Assembly (NCBI GenBank): GCA_964347475.1
Contig: CAYFYY010000001.1
Coordinates: 49,505-113,504, forward strand
Source of the DNA: GCA-020356105 sp964347475
GTDB taxonomy: Bacteria; Pseudomonadota; Alphaproteobacteria; UBA8366; JADFVY01
Direction of reading: 5' to 3'
Length of the DNA: 64,000 nt
The position numbers were made by a program, and so were the translations under genes. Shown piece by piece: positions 50,001 to 59,677 of the stretch. Under the pieces are notes generated by a model. The model saw only the letters and a list, made by a program, of their open reading frames with translations, did not search any database and was not told where the DNA came from. How positions within the stretch are numbered: position 1 is the first letter of the stretch; every line of letters starts with the position of its first letter.

Positions 50001-50786
50001 ATGGTTGACTATGCCGCGGCGACAACGGAATTCCGCGTCGGGCGCGTTCTGTCGCGTTCGTTTTCAACCTTGTTCCGGAATGTCGTGCCGTTCGGGCTGC
50101 TGGCCCTGGTCATTTCCGCGCCACCCTATGTTTACGCTATTTTTTTCGCTATCCCGCCGTCTCTGGACCCCGCAAGCATGATGGAAACCAACCCGGTCAT
50201 GGATATCATCATGTCGATCATACAGCTCCTGCTCGCATATCTTCTCACCGCCGCGCTGGTGTATGGGACAATCCAACATCTCAGGGGCCGACCCGTGAAC
50301 GTCGGGGAGTGCTTCAGCAGGGGCATTTCCATGATATTTCCGGTACTCGGCGTGGCGATTGTATCTTTTATTCTGATATTTCTCGGTTTCGCGGCCCTGA
50401 TCATCCCCGGTATCATTGTCGTGACCATGCTCTGGGTCGCAATTCCGGCCGCTGTGATCGAGCGTACGGGCCTCTCAGCCCTTCCGCGCAGCGCGGCGCT
50501 GACAAAGGGATACCGCTGGCGGATTCTCGGTCTCGGCATATCTCTCTTCTTCATCAGCTTCCTGCTGACGATACCGCTTGGGGCCATCAGCGGCATGATC
50601 GTCTTTTCCGCCATGAGCGGGAGCGCTTCCATTGAGACATCGATGACGATCCTCATGTCCGTCAACTGGATCATCGCCTCGTTCGCGGGCGCATTGTGGG
50701 CGGTGGCCTACGCGGTCAGCTACCACGATCTTCGCGTCGTCAAGGAAGGCGCCGATACCGAACAGATCGCGGCCGTGTTCGACTGA
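50001..50786 (+). CDS. Polytopic membrane protein, GPDPase-membrane-domain/DUF975-like
   Basis: A 261-residue membrane protein with about six helices. The text FRVGRVLSRSFSTLFRNVVPFGLLALV and AAVIERTGLSALPRSAALTKGYRWRILGL is typical of the family of membrane proteins related to the membrane domain of glycerophosphodiester phosphodiesterase. No catalytic domain is present. GGGGAGGAT precedes ATG 50001. It is divergent from the hemerythrin operon and convergent with the RDD gene (12-bp gap). Function unknown; a general membrane-organising or transport role is possible. Confidence 0.75.
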   Translation: MVDYAAATTEFRVGRVLSRSFSTLFRNVVPFGLLALVISAPPYVYAIFFAIPPSLDPASMMETNPVMDIIMSIIQLLLAYLLTAALVYGTIQHLRGRPVNVGECFSRGISMIFPVLGVAIVSFILIFLGFAALIIPGIIVVTMLWVAIPAAVIERTGLSALPRSAALTKGYRWRILGLGISLFFISFLLTIPLGAISGMIVFSAMSGSASIETSMTILMSVNWIIASFAGALWAVAYAVSYHDLRVVKEGADTEQIAAVFD

Positions 50787-50798
50787 CCGGCCTGCCCC

Positions 50799-51716
50799 CT
50801 ATGCCTTGCGGTCGTGCTTACTCTCGCGGCGCTGGCCGAAGAGCATGCGGTTTTCCAGGTGCGCGCGCAGGGCGGCATAGAATGCCGCAAGGAATAGCTG
50901 CGGATCCACCTCCTCCACGCCCTGCCAGTCGATCTTGCGGCGGATTCGATTGCAGACCTCGGCCCGTGTTTCCTCGGCAGTGACGCCCTGCTGGCGCAGA
51001 ACGGTCTCGAGCGTCTGTAGCTCGTATATGCCGTAGACCTCCAATTGCTCGCGGGTGAAGGTGTAGGCCGGCGATCCGGAATCGGCCGTCTCGGTTCCGG
51101 CGGTCGTGGCCAGCGCCATGTCGGGCAGCAGCTGGCCCTTCGGCGCCTTGATCACCCAGGTGCCGCCGACGATGTCGCCGGCACGCATGACGTCCTTGTT
51201 GAACAGCGGCATCAGCGTGAACAGGCTGGCCCAGATCAGGGCGAACAGAATCGCCCAGTTGCCGGCGCCGACACTGCTGGCGCTGGCCGCCAGACTGAGC
51301 GGCAGGAACAGCTCGACCTCCCGCATCAGGTTGCGGGCAAAGACGGATTCTGGGCGTAGCCGCCCGCCGTAACGGTCGATGACGCGCATCCGTAGCGCAC
51401 GTTTCCCTGGGGTGGTGCCGTGCCAGCGTAGCTCGAAATAAGTAAAGTAGAAGTTGCGCAGTATGAAGAACGCCAGCAGGCCGAACGCCGCCTGCCAGCC
51501 GGACATGCCAACCACCACGGCCAGCGCCAACATCAAAAGCCCGAGGCCGAATATCACCCCGGCAATGATCATCAGATCGATGATCAGTGCGGTGACGCGA
51601 TCGCTACGGCTGGCGAGCTCGAATCGCAGCGGCACGCCTTCGGGCGTCGTGACATCGCGCAGGTTCTTCGGACGCGGCAGCGGCGCGGCGTTGCCCGCTT
51701 CATTCATTGCGGCCAT
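50799..51716 (-). CDS. RDD-family membrane protein
   Basis: A 305-residue protein whose first half is an RDD domain (RFELASRSDRVTALIIDLMIIAGV, then LRWHGTTPGKRALRMRVIDRYGGRL) with several helices. The second half is cytoplasmic and charged (VYGIYELQTLETVLRQQGVTAEETRAEVCNRIRRKI). It overlaps the end of the SpoIIM-like gene by 17 nt and is the last gene of the MoxR operon. ATG 51716 has GGGAG about 7 nt upstream; ATG 51707 is also possible. RDD proteins act as antiporters or unknown partners in such operons. Confidence 0.85.
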   Translation of the reverse strand: MAAMNEAGNAAPLPRPKNLRDVTTPEGVPLRFELASRSDRVTALIIDLMIIAGVIFGLGLLMLALAVVVGMSGWQAAFGLLAFFILRNFYFTYFELRWHGTTPGKRALRMRVIDRYGGRLRPESVFARNLMREVELFLPLSLAASASSVGAGNWAILFALIWASLFTLMPLFNKDVMRAGDIVGGTWVIKAPKGQLLPDMALATTAGTETADSGSPAYTFTREQLEVYGIYELQTLETVLRQQGVTAEETRAEVCNRIRRKIDWQGVEEVDPQLFLAAFYAALRAHLENRMLFGQRRESKHDRKA

Positions 51717-52713
51717 CGGCACGCTCCCGCCCGGCAAAGGTGAAATACAGCAGCCAGAGCAATAACATGGCGCCGCCGATCAGGTACCGCAACGCGGGGT
51801 TCTGTATGAGTTGCCGTCCGAACCCTTCGAGCAGCCCCGCGATCAGGAGCATCGCCACCGCCCCGATGGCGATCATGCCAGCCTTGCGGCCGCACCGCGC
51901 CAGATTGTCGAGCCGGCCGCGGCGCCCGGGAAAGGCGAAGGCACTGCCCAGCGAAAGCCCGGCCCCGCCGCACAGGATGACCGCCAGCAATTCGGTCGTG
52001 CCATGGATGCTGAGCCAGGCCACGAACTCGACCGTCAGACCGCGCGAGGCATAAAGCGCGACAAAGGCGCCGATCAACAGCCCGTTGTAGAACATCAGCA
52101 GGATCACCGGAACGCCGAGCGCGAAGCCGAGCGCGAAAGCCAGCATGCCGATCTGCGAGTTGTGCGTGAACAGGTAGGTTGCGAACAGGTAGAGCGACTC
52201 GAGCACACCGCCGCCGTCGTCGTAGAGCACCGCGCGCAGCGATTCCGTGTTCGCCGTGGGCGAGCGCCCGCCGGCCATGCCTTCGGAGACGAAGGTGTAG
52301 AACCAGTCGTTGTTGGACAGGGTGAGCAGACAGCCGACGGCAACCCCGAGACACATTGCGAAAGCAGCCGCCAGGACATTGTAGCGCGCATCGCGTACGG
52401 CCCGCGGGAACTGCCGGCCGAAGAACCGCATGACCCCGACGCCGAAGCTGCCACGCGCCCCGTAGACAAAGAAATACGCGCGCGCGGCAAGCCCTTCGAG
52501 GTACAACAGGACATTCCGGTCAAGAGTGATGGTGCGCGCCACCGACAGCGAAGATATCGTCGCCCGGTAGAGGTTCGGCAGACGGAACAGCTCTGCCGGC
52601 GTCAGCGACTGGATGCCCCGGGATTCGGCGCGCGCCAGGAGAGCTTCCAAATCGCGCCAGCTGTCCTCGCGCTCACGGCGGAACTCGTAGCTTTTCAGCC
52701 TGACCTCGGCCAT
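51700..52713 (-). CDS. SpoIIM-family (stage II sporulation protein M-like) membrane protein
   Basis: A 337-residue membrane protein. An N-terminal cytoplasmic helical region (WRDLEALLARAESRGIQSLTPAELFRLPNLYR) is followed by about six helices with the SpoIIM-type core (FALGVPVILLMFYNGLLIGAFVALYASRG, SIHGTTELLAVILCGGAGL). The organism need not sporulate; SpoIIM homologues are common partners of MoxR/DUF58/RDD genes in Gram-negative bacteria, where the RDD-SpoIIM pair may form a membrane channel or sensor. It is 19 bp downstream of the DUF58 gene. Confidence 0.85.
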   Translation of the reverse strand: MAEVRLKSYEFRREREDSWRDLEALLARAESRGIQSLTPAELFRLPNLYRATISSLSVARTITLDRNVLLYLEGLAARAYFFVYGARGSFGVGVMRFFGRQFPRAVRDARYNVLAAAFAMCLGVAVGCLLTLSNNDWFYTFVSEGMAGGRSPTANTESLRAVLYDDGGGVLESLYLFATYLFTHNSQIGMLAFALGFALGVPVILLMFYNGLLIGAFVALYASRGLTVEFVAWLSIHGTTELLAVILCGGAGLSLGSAFAFPGRRGRLDNLARCGRKAGMIAIGAVAMLLIAGLLEGFGRQLIQNPALRYLIGGAMLLLWLLYFTFAGRERADGRNE

Positions 52714-52732
52714 CAGCCATACCTGTCCGGCA

Positions 52733-54042
52733 TCAGATCAGCTCCTTGTTCTTGATCGCAAGATAGCGGTCGACGAGCTCCGTGCCCATTCTTTCACTGG
52801 GCGCCTCCATGCACTGCACGCCGAGACGCCGCAGCCGCTCGAATACGACCAGACGTTCGCGGGCGAAGTCGTCGGCGATGACCGAGCGGGTGACGTCCTC
52901 CAGCGTGCGCGGCGCTGCGTCGATCGTCCGGTCGATGTCGGGATCCCGCAGCGTTACGAACAGGACGACGTGGCGCGACGCCAGACGCGCGAGATTTTCC
53001 ACCATCAGCTCCGCGGTCGTGGTGTCGACGAACTCGGTCTGCAGAATAATCAGCGAGCGCTGCTTCAGGCGCATCGTCAGTTCGGTGAGGCCGAGCGTAA
53101 AGTTGGTCTCGTCGGGCCGATACTCCAGCCGCGCCGACGTGCGCAGGAACTGATTGAAGTAATGGATGCCGCCGACCGGCTCGGCGTATAGCCGGGTCTG
53201 CGAGTCGAACCCGAAGAGACCGATCCGGTCACCGTGGCGCAGGCAGGCGTAACCCAACACAAGGGCGTTGTTGATGGCATGGTCGAGCTTCGGTAGTCCG
53301 CCCATGGGCTCGCTCATCAGGTGCCCCGTGTCGATCGCCATGACGATCTGGTGGTTTCGCTCGGCCCGGAATTCCTTGCAGACCAGCTCGCGATGACGGG
53401 CGGAATGCTTCCAGTCGATCGAGCGGCGGTCGAGGCCGGGCACGTAGTCGCGCAGCGAGTCGAACTCGGAACCGTCACCCTGCTGGTTCTGGGGCTTGAT
53501 CCCCGTCGGCGCGTCCCAGGCGGTGAACCGGATCGCCGTGTTGCGGACGGCGCGCACGTTCGGGACCACCGGAATCTCAAGCGAGAGCTCCTCGATGCGC
53601 ATTCGCTCCATCAGACCCATCGGGCCGCGCCAGCGCAGCCACAGCCGGTCGATGTGGGCCGCGCCGCGGCGCACCGGGCTCAGCGTCATGCGTGCTTCCG
53701 ATGGCCACTGTGCCGCCAGGGTCGCGCGCAGCACGGGTGGCATTGCAAGGTTCGCGCTTGCATCGCACAGCAGCTCAACCTCGGTCGGAGGGGCCGCTTG
53801 CTCTGGCTGGAGCGTGACACGCAACGTATCGCTGCTGCCGGCATAAAGAACACTTGGCGACTGCATTTCGATCCGCAACGCACGCGGCGACAACGCACGC
53901 ATCCCATCCAGCCCGGTCAGGAATATCGCCACCGCCAGCAGCGCGAAGCCGAAGGGCCACAGGTTCCCGTTCACAAGCACCGCCGCCATCGACAGCGGCA
54001 CCGTGACCGCAAAGAGAAGAACCGCGCGTCCGGTCGGGCGCA

Positions 54043-54043
<1 letters not shown>
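52733..54043 (-). CDS. DUF58 domain protein
   Basis: A 436-residue protein with two N-terminal helices (VLLFAVTVPLSMAAVLV, FGFALLAVAIFL), a beta-rich middle and the DUF58 signature DYVPGLDRRSIDWKHSARH, then a von-Willebrand-A-like fold (IVMAIDTGHLMSE). It is the standard partner of MoxR ATPases and is thought to dock client proteins or bind metal. Its start overlaps the moxR stop (TGATG). Confidence 0.9.
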
Positions 54044-54988
<945 letters not shown>

Positions 54989-54999
<11 letters not shown>

Positions 55000-56197
55000 C
55001 GATGATCTCCCGTTTCCATTGGTGGAGTTGCCTTGCGAGCCTCGCCAGGCGGGGTGCATCCGAACGGACGTTGGCCTCCAGCCTGTCGGCCCGGTCCTGA
55101 AGATCCCGGAATTTCCTTGTGGCGCCGCGGGCCGTGCCAACCCGGTCCACCCATCCGATCAGGTCCGGGCCCTCGAGCCGGCGCGGTGCGTTGAGCCGGT
55201 GTGCCACATCGCGCAATGTAACGTCGGCATAACGTTTCAGGATTGCCGACCCGTGCCCGCCGAAGCGCAGCAGGCTCGCCGTATTGTCGATCAGCGCCGT
55301 CTTGCCGGGGACCAGGCCCGGCTTGGCCGCCAGCGGCGAGCCGAAGCGGCCCGTCGCCGACCAGGCGAGGACGAACACCGCCGCGAAGGTCAGGAGCACC
55401 GGGATGAGGAAGGGAAGCTCGAACATCGACCGCCACAGGCTCGGCGGCTGCCAGTACCCGTGCACCGTCTCGTCGAAGATCACGGCGCCACCCAAGGGGC
55501 GCAGCGCGTCCATGATACGCACTGCAAGAAGGCCGTTGTCGCCCGCAGCGAGCCCGTGGTTCGACAGGACGTCGGGGTCCGACAGGACCCACACGGTCTG
55601 GTCACCCTGGCGGATCACGCCAAGCAGGGTTCCCTGGTCGCTCCAGATCACGGGATCCAGAAGGCCGGAGATAACGAGCTGCGGAAACTCGATCGTGGGT
55701 GACACGCCGAACGGCCCGGTATGCCAGCGTGTCGGCATTGCGCGCTGGACGGCGGCGCCGGGTGCGACCTGCTGCAGGATCGATTCGATATAGTCGGTCG
55801 GCAGCATGCCGGCGACCCACAGCCAGTGGCTGCGAACGGGGTCCCCGAACCCGTCCCATTTCGGCAGGACGAGCAGGACCGTCCCGGCCGGCCGGGCCGC
55901 ACCGATCGTGTCGGCGTACCACGATTTGCGGCGCGGCTCGGCCACCACCAGAAGCGACTCGCTCCCCGCCTTGGCGGACGAATCGGCGCGGCTTACGAGC
56001 ACCGGGATGTCCAGTTCCCGCAGGGTATCGACAAGCGCCCGGTGTCCGATGGCCGAGTACGAGAAGGCGTTCGCCTTGGCGGCGCCGACGTCGCTCTGCG
56101 CGTAGATCATGAAATAGGCGGCGGCGGCGAAGGACAGCACGCCGACGCCTAGCAGCCAGTATACGGTCCTGGCGGAGTACGGCTGGGTCTGGCTCAC
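54989..56197 (-). CDS. DUF4350 domain protein
   Basis: A 402-residue protein with an N-terminal helix (YWLLGVGVLSFAAAAYFMIYA), a DUF4350 domain of Rossmann-like form (SAIGHRALVDTLRELDIPVLVSR, then NHGLAAGDNGLLAVRIMDAL), a second helix near residue 285 and a cytoplasmic, Arg-rich C-terminal helical region. It is a regular member of MoxR operons. I chose GTG 56197 (GTGA overlap with the upstream stop); the Shine-Dalgarno is very close, and an earlier in-frame ATG at 56248 cannot be excluded. Confidence 0.8.
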
Positions 56198-56970
56198 TCC
56201 CTCCCTCCCGCGCCCGCCTTGGCGATCCGCCGGAACAGGTCGCGGCACCGCAGGAAATCCGCCTCCGTTGCGGTACGGCCGCCGAAATGCGTCACTTCCG
56301 TGACGCCGACCAACGTCCCGAAGGCATTCTTTTCGGTCTCGTCCAGGGGGGCCCGGCGCAGGATCTCCCGGCTGGTCAGCGAGGTCGAAAGGTCGGCGCC
56401 GCGGTCGCGGATCAGCATGATGCTGCGCAGCAGCAGGACATGCACGGCCTCGGCATATTCGCCGTGTGCGGCAAGGCTCTCGGCATCGTCCAGGTCGCCC
56501 GCGGCCGGGTCCGGTACACTGGCCCCTGACTCATTCGGCGCGGATTCCGGCTGCCAGGCCCCCTTCTTCCAGCGGGAAAACAGGCGAGCCTCGTTGAGGA
56601 GATAATAGGCGACAAGCGCACCGCCGGCGACGAACACGATCCACATTAGGACGCGCAGCGCCTGGCGAAGCGCCGGCGGTATTTCGAAATCGAACACGTC
56701 GGAGTCCGGGTTCTGGCTGCCCGGCCGGTACAGGTTCGGTGCCTGGGCATCGCCCTCGTTGCGCCACCAGTCGGGATCGGCCATCGGGTCGTCGCGAGAG
56801 CCGTCCTCGTCGTCGGTCACTTCGCGCAGGGGCAGCTCACGCTGGTAGTCCCCGGCGGCAAGGGCGCGGCGCACCGCGGCATCGACGTCCTCCGCCGGGA
56901 CGGCGGCCACGGCCGGTCCGCCGGCCGCCAGGAACAGCGGCAGCGCGATCGCGGCCAGCCGCGGTTTCAT
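56194..56970 (-). CDS. DUF4129 domain protein
   Basis: A 258-residue protein with a signal peptide (residues 1-22, ending PAVAA), a periplasmic acidic segment, one helix at about 106-125 and a cytoplasmic DUF4129 domain (AAHGEYAEAVHVLLLRSIMLIRDRGADLSTSLTSREILRRAPL). DUF4129 proteins are frequent first genes of MoxR-DUF58 operons and resemble the C-terminal part of bacterial transglutaminase-like proteins. It starts the operon, and the 275-bp gap upstream is shared with a divergent amidohydrolase gene. Confidence 0.85.
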   Translation of the reverse strand: MKPRLAAIALPLFLAAGGPAVAAVPAEDVDAAVRRALAAGDYQRELPLREVTDDEDGSRDDPMADPDWWRNEGDAQAPNLYRPGSQNPDSDVFDFEIPPALRQALRVLMWIVFVAGGALVAYYLLNEARLFSRWKKGAWQPESAPNESGASVPDPAAGDLDDAESLAAHGEYAEAVHVLLLRSIMLIRDRGADLSTSLTSREILRRAPLDETEKNAFGTLVGVTEVTHFGGRTATEADFLRCRDLFRRIAKAGAGGRE

Positions 56971-57245
56971 GACAGTCCTCCGGCCGCGGTGTGAGATGCG
57001 GGCGCACCGTGACGGCGGCTCATGGGAACGCGTTCGATTTGCAACTCTGCCTCATGCGGACGACCTCTGTGGGCGGGCCGGCCGCCCCGCGCGTTGCCGC
57101 GGCGACACGCGGGCCGGGACTCCCTGATGCGCGAATCTTAACGCAGCGGCGGTCGGATGAATAGTCGCCGCGCCACCTTCGCCACGGTTGACGCGACCGG
57201 CGAACGCTGGCTCCATGCGCATTCGACCTTAGGGAACCCGCTGGC

Positions 57246-58700
57246 ATGGCAGACCCGACCAACATCCGTTACGACATTGCCGTGCGCAACGCGACCATCG
57301 TCGACGGCACCGGGGCGCCGCGCTTTTTCGGCGACGTCGCGGTGACGGGCGAGCGCATCGTCGCGGTTGGCGATCTCGGCGGCGCCACGGCGCAGCGCGA
57401 GGTCGACTGTGCGGGACGGGTGCTGGCGCCCGGCTTCATCGACGTGCATACCCACGACGACAACGCCCTGCTGCGCGAGGGCGCCATGTTGCCGAAGCTG
57501 ACCCAGGGCGTGACCACGGTGGTCACCGGCAATTGCGGCATCAGCCTTGCGCCGCTCACGCCGAAGGGGCCGCCAGTGCCACCACTCGACCTGCTGGGGA
57601 TGCAGGGAGATTTCCGCTACGCCGGTTTTGCGGCCTACGTTGCGACGCTGGAGCGCGCAGCGCTGCCGGTCAACGCTGTGCCGATGGTCGGCCACACGAC
57701 GCTGCGCGTCGCCGCCATGGGGGCGCTGGACCGGGCTGCCAACGACCGCGAGCTCGCCGCCATGCAGGCGCTGGTCTCAGAATGCCTCGACGCCGGCGCC
57801 GCCGGCCTCAGCACCGGGCTGTTCTATCCGCCGGCGCGCGACGCGACGCGGGAAGAGATCGGCGCGCTGCTGGAGGTGCTGACCGGTACCGGCGCCGTGT
57901 ACGCGACCCACATGCGGGACGAGGGCGACCATGTCGCCGAGTCCCTCGCCGAATCGTTCGACACGGCGCGGCGGGCCGGTGTACCGCTCATCGTCTCGCA
58001 CCACAAATGCAGCGGCCGCGAGAATTTCGGCCGTAGTCGCCAGACGCTGGCGATGTTCGAGGCTGCCCGCGCCGAGCAGGACGTCGCGCTCGACGCGTAC
58101 CCGTACGCCGCCAGCTCGACCGTGCTCCTCGACGACTACATGGCCAGGGCCGAGCGCGTCCTGATCGCCTGGTCGGAGCCGTATCCGGACATGTCCGGAC
58201 GCTATCTGGACGCCATCGCCTCCGACTGGGGCTGCAGCAAGGCCGAAGCATTCCAGCGCCTGAAGCCCGGCGGGGCGATCTACTTCGTCATGGACGAGCA
58301 GGACGTACGACAGATCCTCGCATACAAGTACACCATGGTCGGCTCCGACGGCCTGCCGCACGACAGGCACCCTCATCCGCGCCTTTGGGGCGCCTTCGCG
58401 CGGGTGCTGGGCCACTACGTACGCGAAGTCGGGCTGCTGACGCTCGAGCAGGCGGTGCACAAGATGACCGGCCTGTCGGCGGCGCGCTTCCGGCTTGCCG
58501 ACCGCGGCGTCATCCGCGCCGGCGCGTACGCCGACCTGGTGCTGTTCGACGCCGACCGCATCGCCGAAGGCGGCACGTACGAGGATCCGGCCCGGCCCGC
58601 CGCCGGCATCGAGACGGTGCTGGTCAACGGGCAACCCGTCCTCGACGGTGGCATGCCGACCGGCGTACGGCCCGGCCAAGCGCTGCGCCGGGCTGCGTGA
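57246..58700 (+). CDS. N-acyl-D-amino-acid deacylase-like amidohydrolase
   Basis: A 484-residue metal-dependent amidohydrolase. The beta-strand-1 metal motif is DVHTHDD; TGNCGIS holds the metal-bridging Cys seen in D-aminoacylases; further parts are STGLFYPPARDAT, ATHMRDEGDHV, SHHKCSG and the catalytic Asp in MVGSDGLPHD. These match D-aminoacylase and related dihydroorotase-like enzymes. Cytoplasmic. It is followed 4 bp later by a pseudouridine-synthase gene, so they are transcribed together, though their functions look unrelated. The true substrate is uncertain because this family is broad. Confidence 0.87.
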   Translation: MADPTNIRYDIAVRNATIVDGTGAPRFFGDVAVTGERIVAVGDLGGATAQREVDCAGRVLAPGFIDVHTHDDNALLREGAMLPKLTQGVTTVVTGNCGISLAPLTPKGPPVPPLDLLGMQGDFRYAGFAAYVATLERAALPVNAVPMVGHTTLRVAAMGALDRAANDRELAAMQALVSECLDAGAAGLSTGLFYPPARDATREEIGALLEVLTGTGAVYATHMRDEGDHVAESLAESFDTARRAGVPLIVSHHKCSGRENFGRSRQTLAMFEAARAEQDVALDAYPYAASSTVLLDDYMARAERVLIAWSEPYPDMSGRYLDAIASDWGCSKAEAFQRLKPGGAIYFVMDEQDVRQILAYKYTMVGSDGLPHDRHPHPRLWGAFARVLGHYVREVGLLTLEQAVHKMTGLSAARFRLADRGVIRAGAYADLVLFDADRIAEGGTYEDPARPAAGIETVLVNGQPVLDGGMPTGVRPGQALRRAA

Positions 58701-58704
58701 CCGC

Positions 58705-59391
58705 ATGGACGGCTCCGCCGACAGCCTCCTCGATCACGTGCTCTATCGCGACGGGCTCATGCTGGTGATCGACAAGCCGGCCGGCATCCCGGTCCACGCG
58801 GGGCCGGGCGGCGGCCCCAACCTTGAAGACGAATTCGATGCCCTGCGCTTCGGCCTGCCGAGGGCGCCGGCGCTGGCCCACCGGCTCGACCGCGACACCA
58901 GCGGCTGCCTCGTGCTCGGCCGCCATCCGAAGGCGCTGCGCCGGCTGGCGCGGCTGTTCGCGGAGAGCCGCGTGACCAAGATCTACTGGGCCATCGTCAC
59001 GGGCGCACCGGAGAAACCGTCCGGGACCGTCGACCTGCCCTTGCGCAAGCGGTCCACGAAGACCGGCGGCTGGCGCATGGTCGCCGAAGCCGGCAAGCCG
59101 GCCATCACGACGTATCGCATCCTCGGCAGATCCGACGGCCTGACCTGGCTGGAGCTGCGCCCGAAGACCGGGCGTACACATCAGGTACGCGTACATTGCG
59201 CCGCGCTCGGCTGCCCAGTGCTGGGCGATCCCGTTTACGGCGCCGCCGCAAAGGGTGCCCCGCCGCCGCACCTGCACGCCCGCGCCGTCACCATTCCGCT
59301 CTATCCGAAGAAGGACCCCGTCACCGTCGTTGCCGCGCCGCCACCGCACATGCACGCGGCGCTCGCCGCCTGCGGCTGGGACGGATCGTGA
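58705..59391 (+). CDS. RluA-family RNA pseudouridine synthase
   Basis: A 228-residue enzyme with the RluA catalytic motif HRLDRDTSG (catalytic Asp62) and the later signature GRTHQVRVHCAALGCPVLGDPVYG. It isomerises uridine in rRNA or tRNA. It lacks an S4 domain, as in RluA and TruC. The start ATG 58705 directly precedes the family core, 4 bp after the amidohydrolase stop. Which RNA position it modifies cannot be read from sequence. Confidence 0.9.
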   Translation: MDGSADSLLDHVLYRDGLMLVIDKPAGIPVHAGPGGGPNLEDEFDALRFGLPRAPALAHRLDRDTSGCLVLGRHPKALRRLARLFAESRVTKIYWAIVTGAPEKPSGTVDLPLRKRSTKTGGWRMVAEAGKPAITTYRILGRSDGLTWLELRPKTGRTHQVRVHCAALGCPVLGDPVYGAAAKGAPPPHLHARAVTIPLYPKKDPVTVVAAPPPHMHAALAACGWDGS

Positions 59392-59413
59392 GTCCGGGAG
59401 GAGGGCCGGCCCC

Positions 59414-59650
59414 ATGGCGAAAAAACGCTACCCGCTGCCGAAACGCTTCGCCGCTGCGCTGTCGGAGCCCGCCTACGCCCGCCTGCGGGAGCTGAACGCG
59501 ACGTACGGGCTCGGCAACAACTATCTCCTGACGGTGTTGCTGGAGAACCTCGACGACATCGCCGACCCGCAGGCGCTGCGCCACGCCTTCGCGACCTTCA
59601 TCGCCGAGTACGGCGCCCCGGCGGGCGGGATGATACGCGGCGGCCCTTAG
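59414..59650 (+). CDS. Small conserved-looking protein, possible ribbon-helix-helix fold
   Basis: A 78-residue basic-to-acidic protein. The part FAAALSEPAYARLRELNATYGLGNNYLLTVLLENLD has the strand-helix-helix pattern of RHH (CopG-like) proteins, followed by another helix. GGGAGGAG lies before ATG 59414, 22 bp after the pseudouridine synthase, and codon use fits a real gene. It may be a DNA-binding autoregulator. No antitoxin partner is visible. Family not recognised. Confidence 0.65.
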   Translation: MAKKRYPLPKRFAAALSEPAYARLRELNATYGLGNNYLLTVLLENLDDIADPQALRHAFATFIAEYGAPAGGMIRGGP

Positions 59651-59677
59651 CCGTTCGGTGCCGTCGGCGCGCGGCTC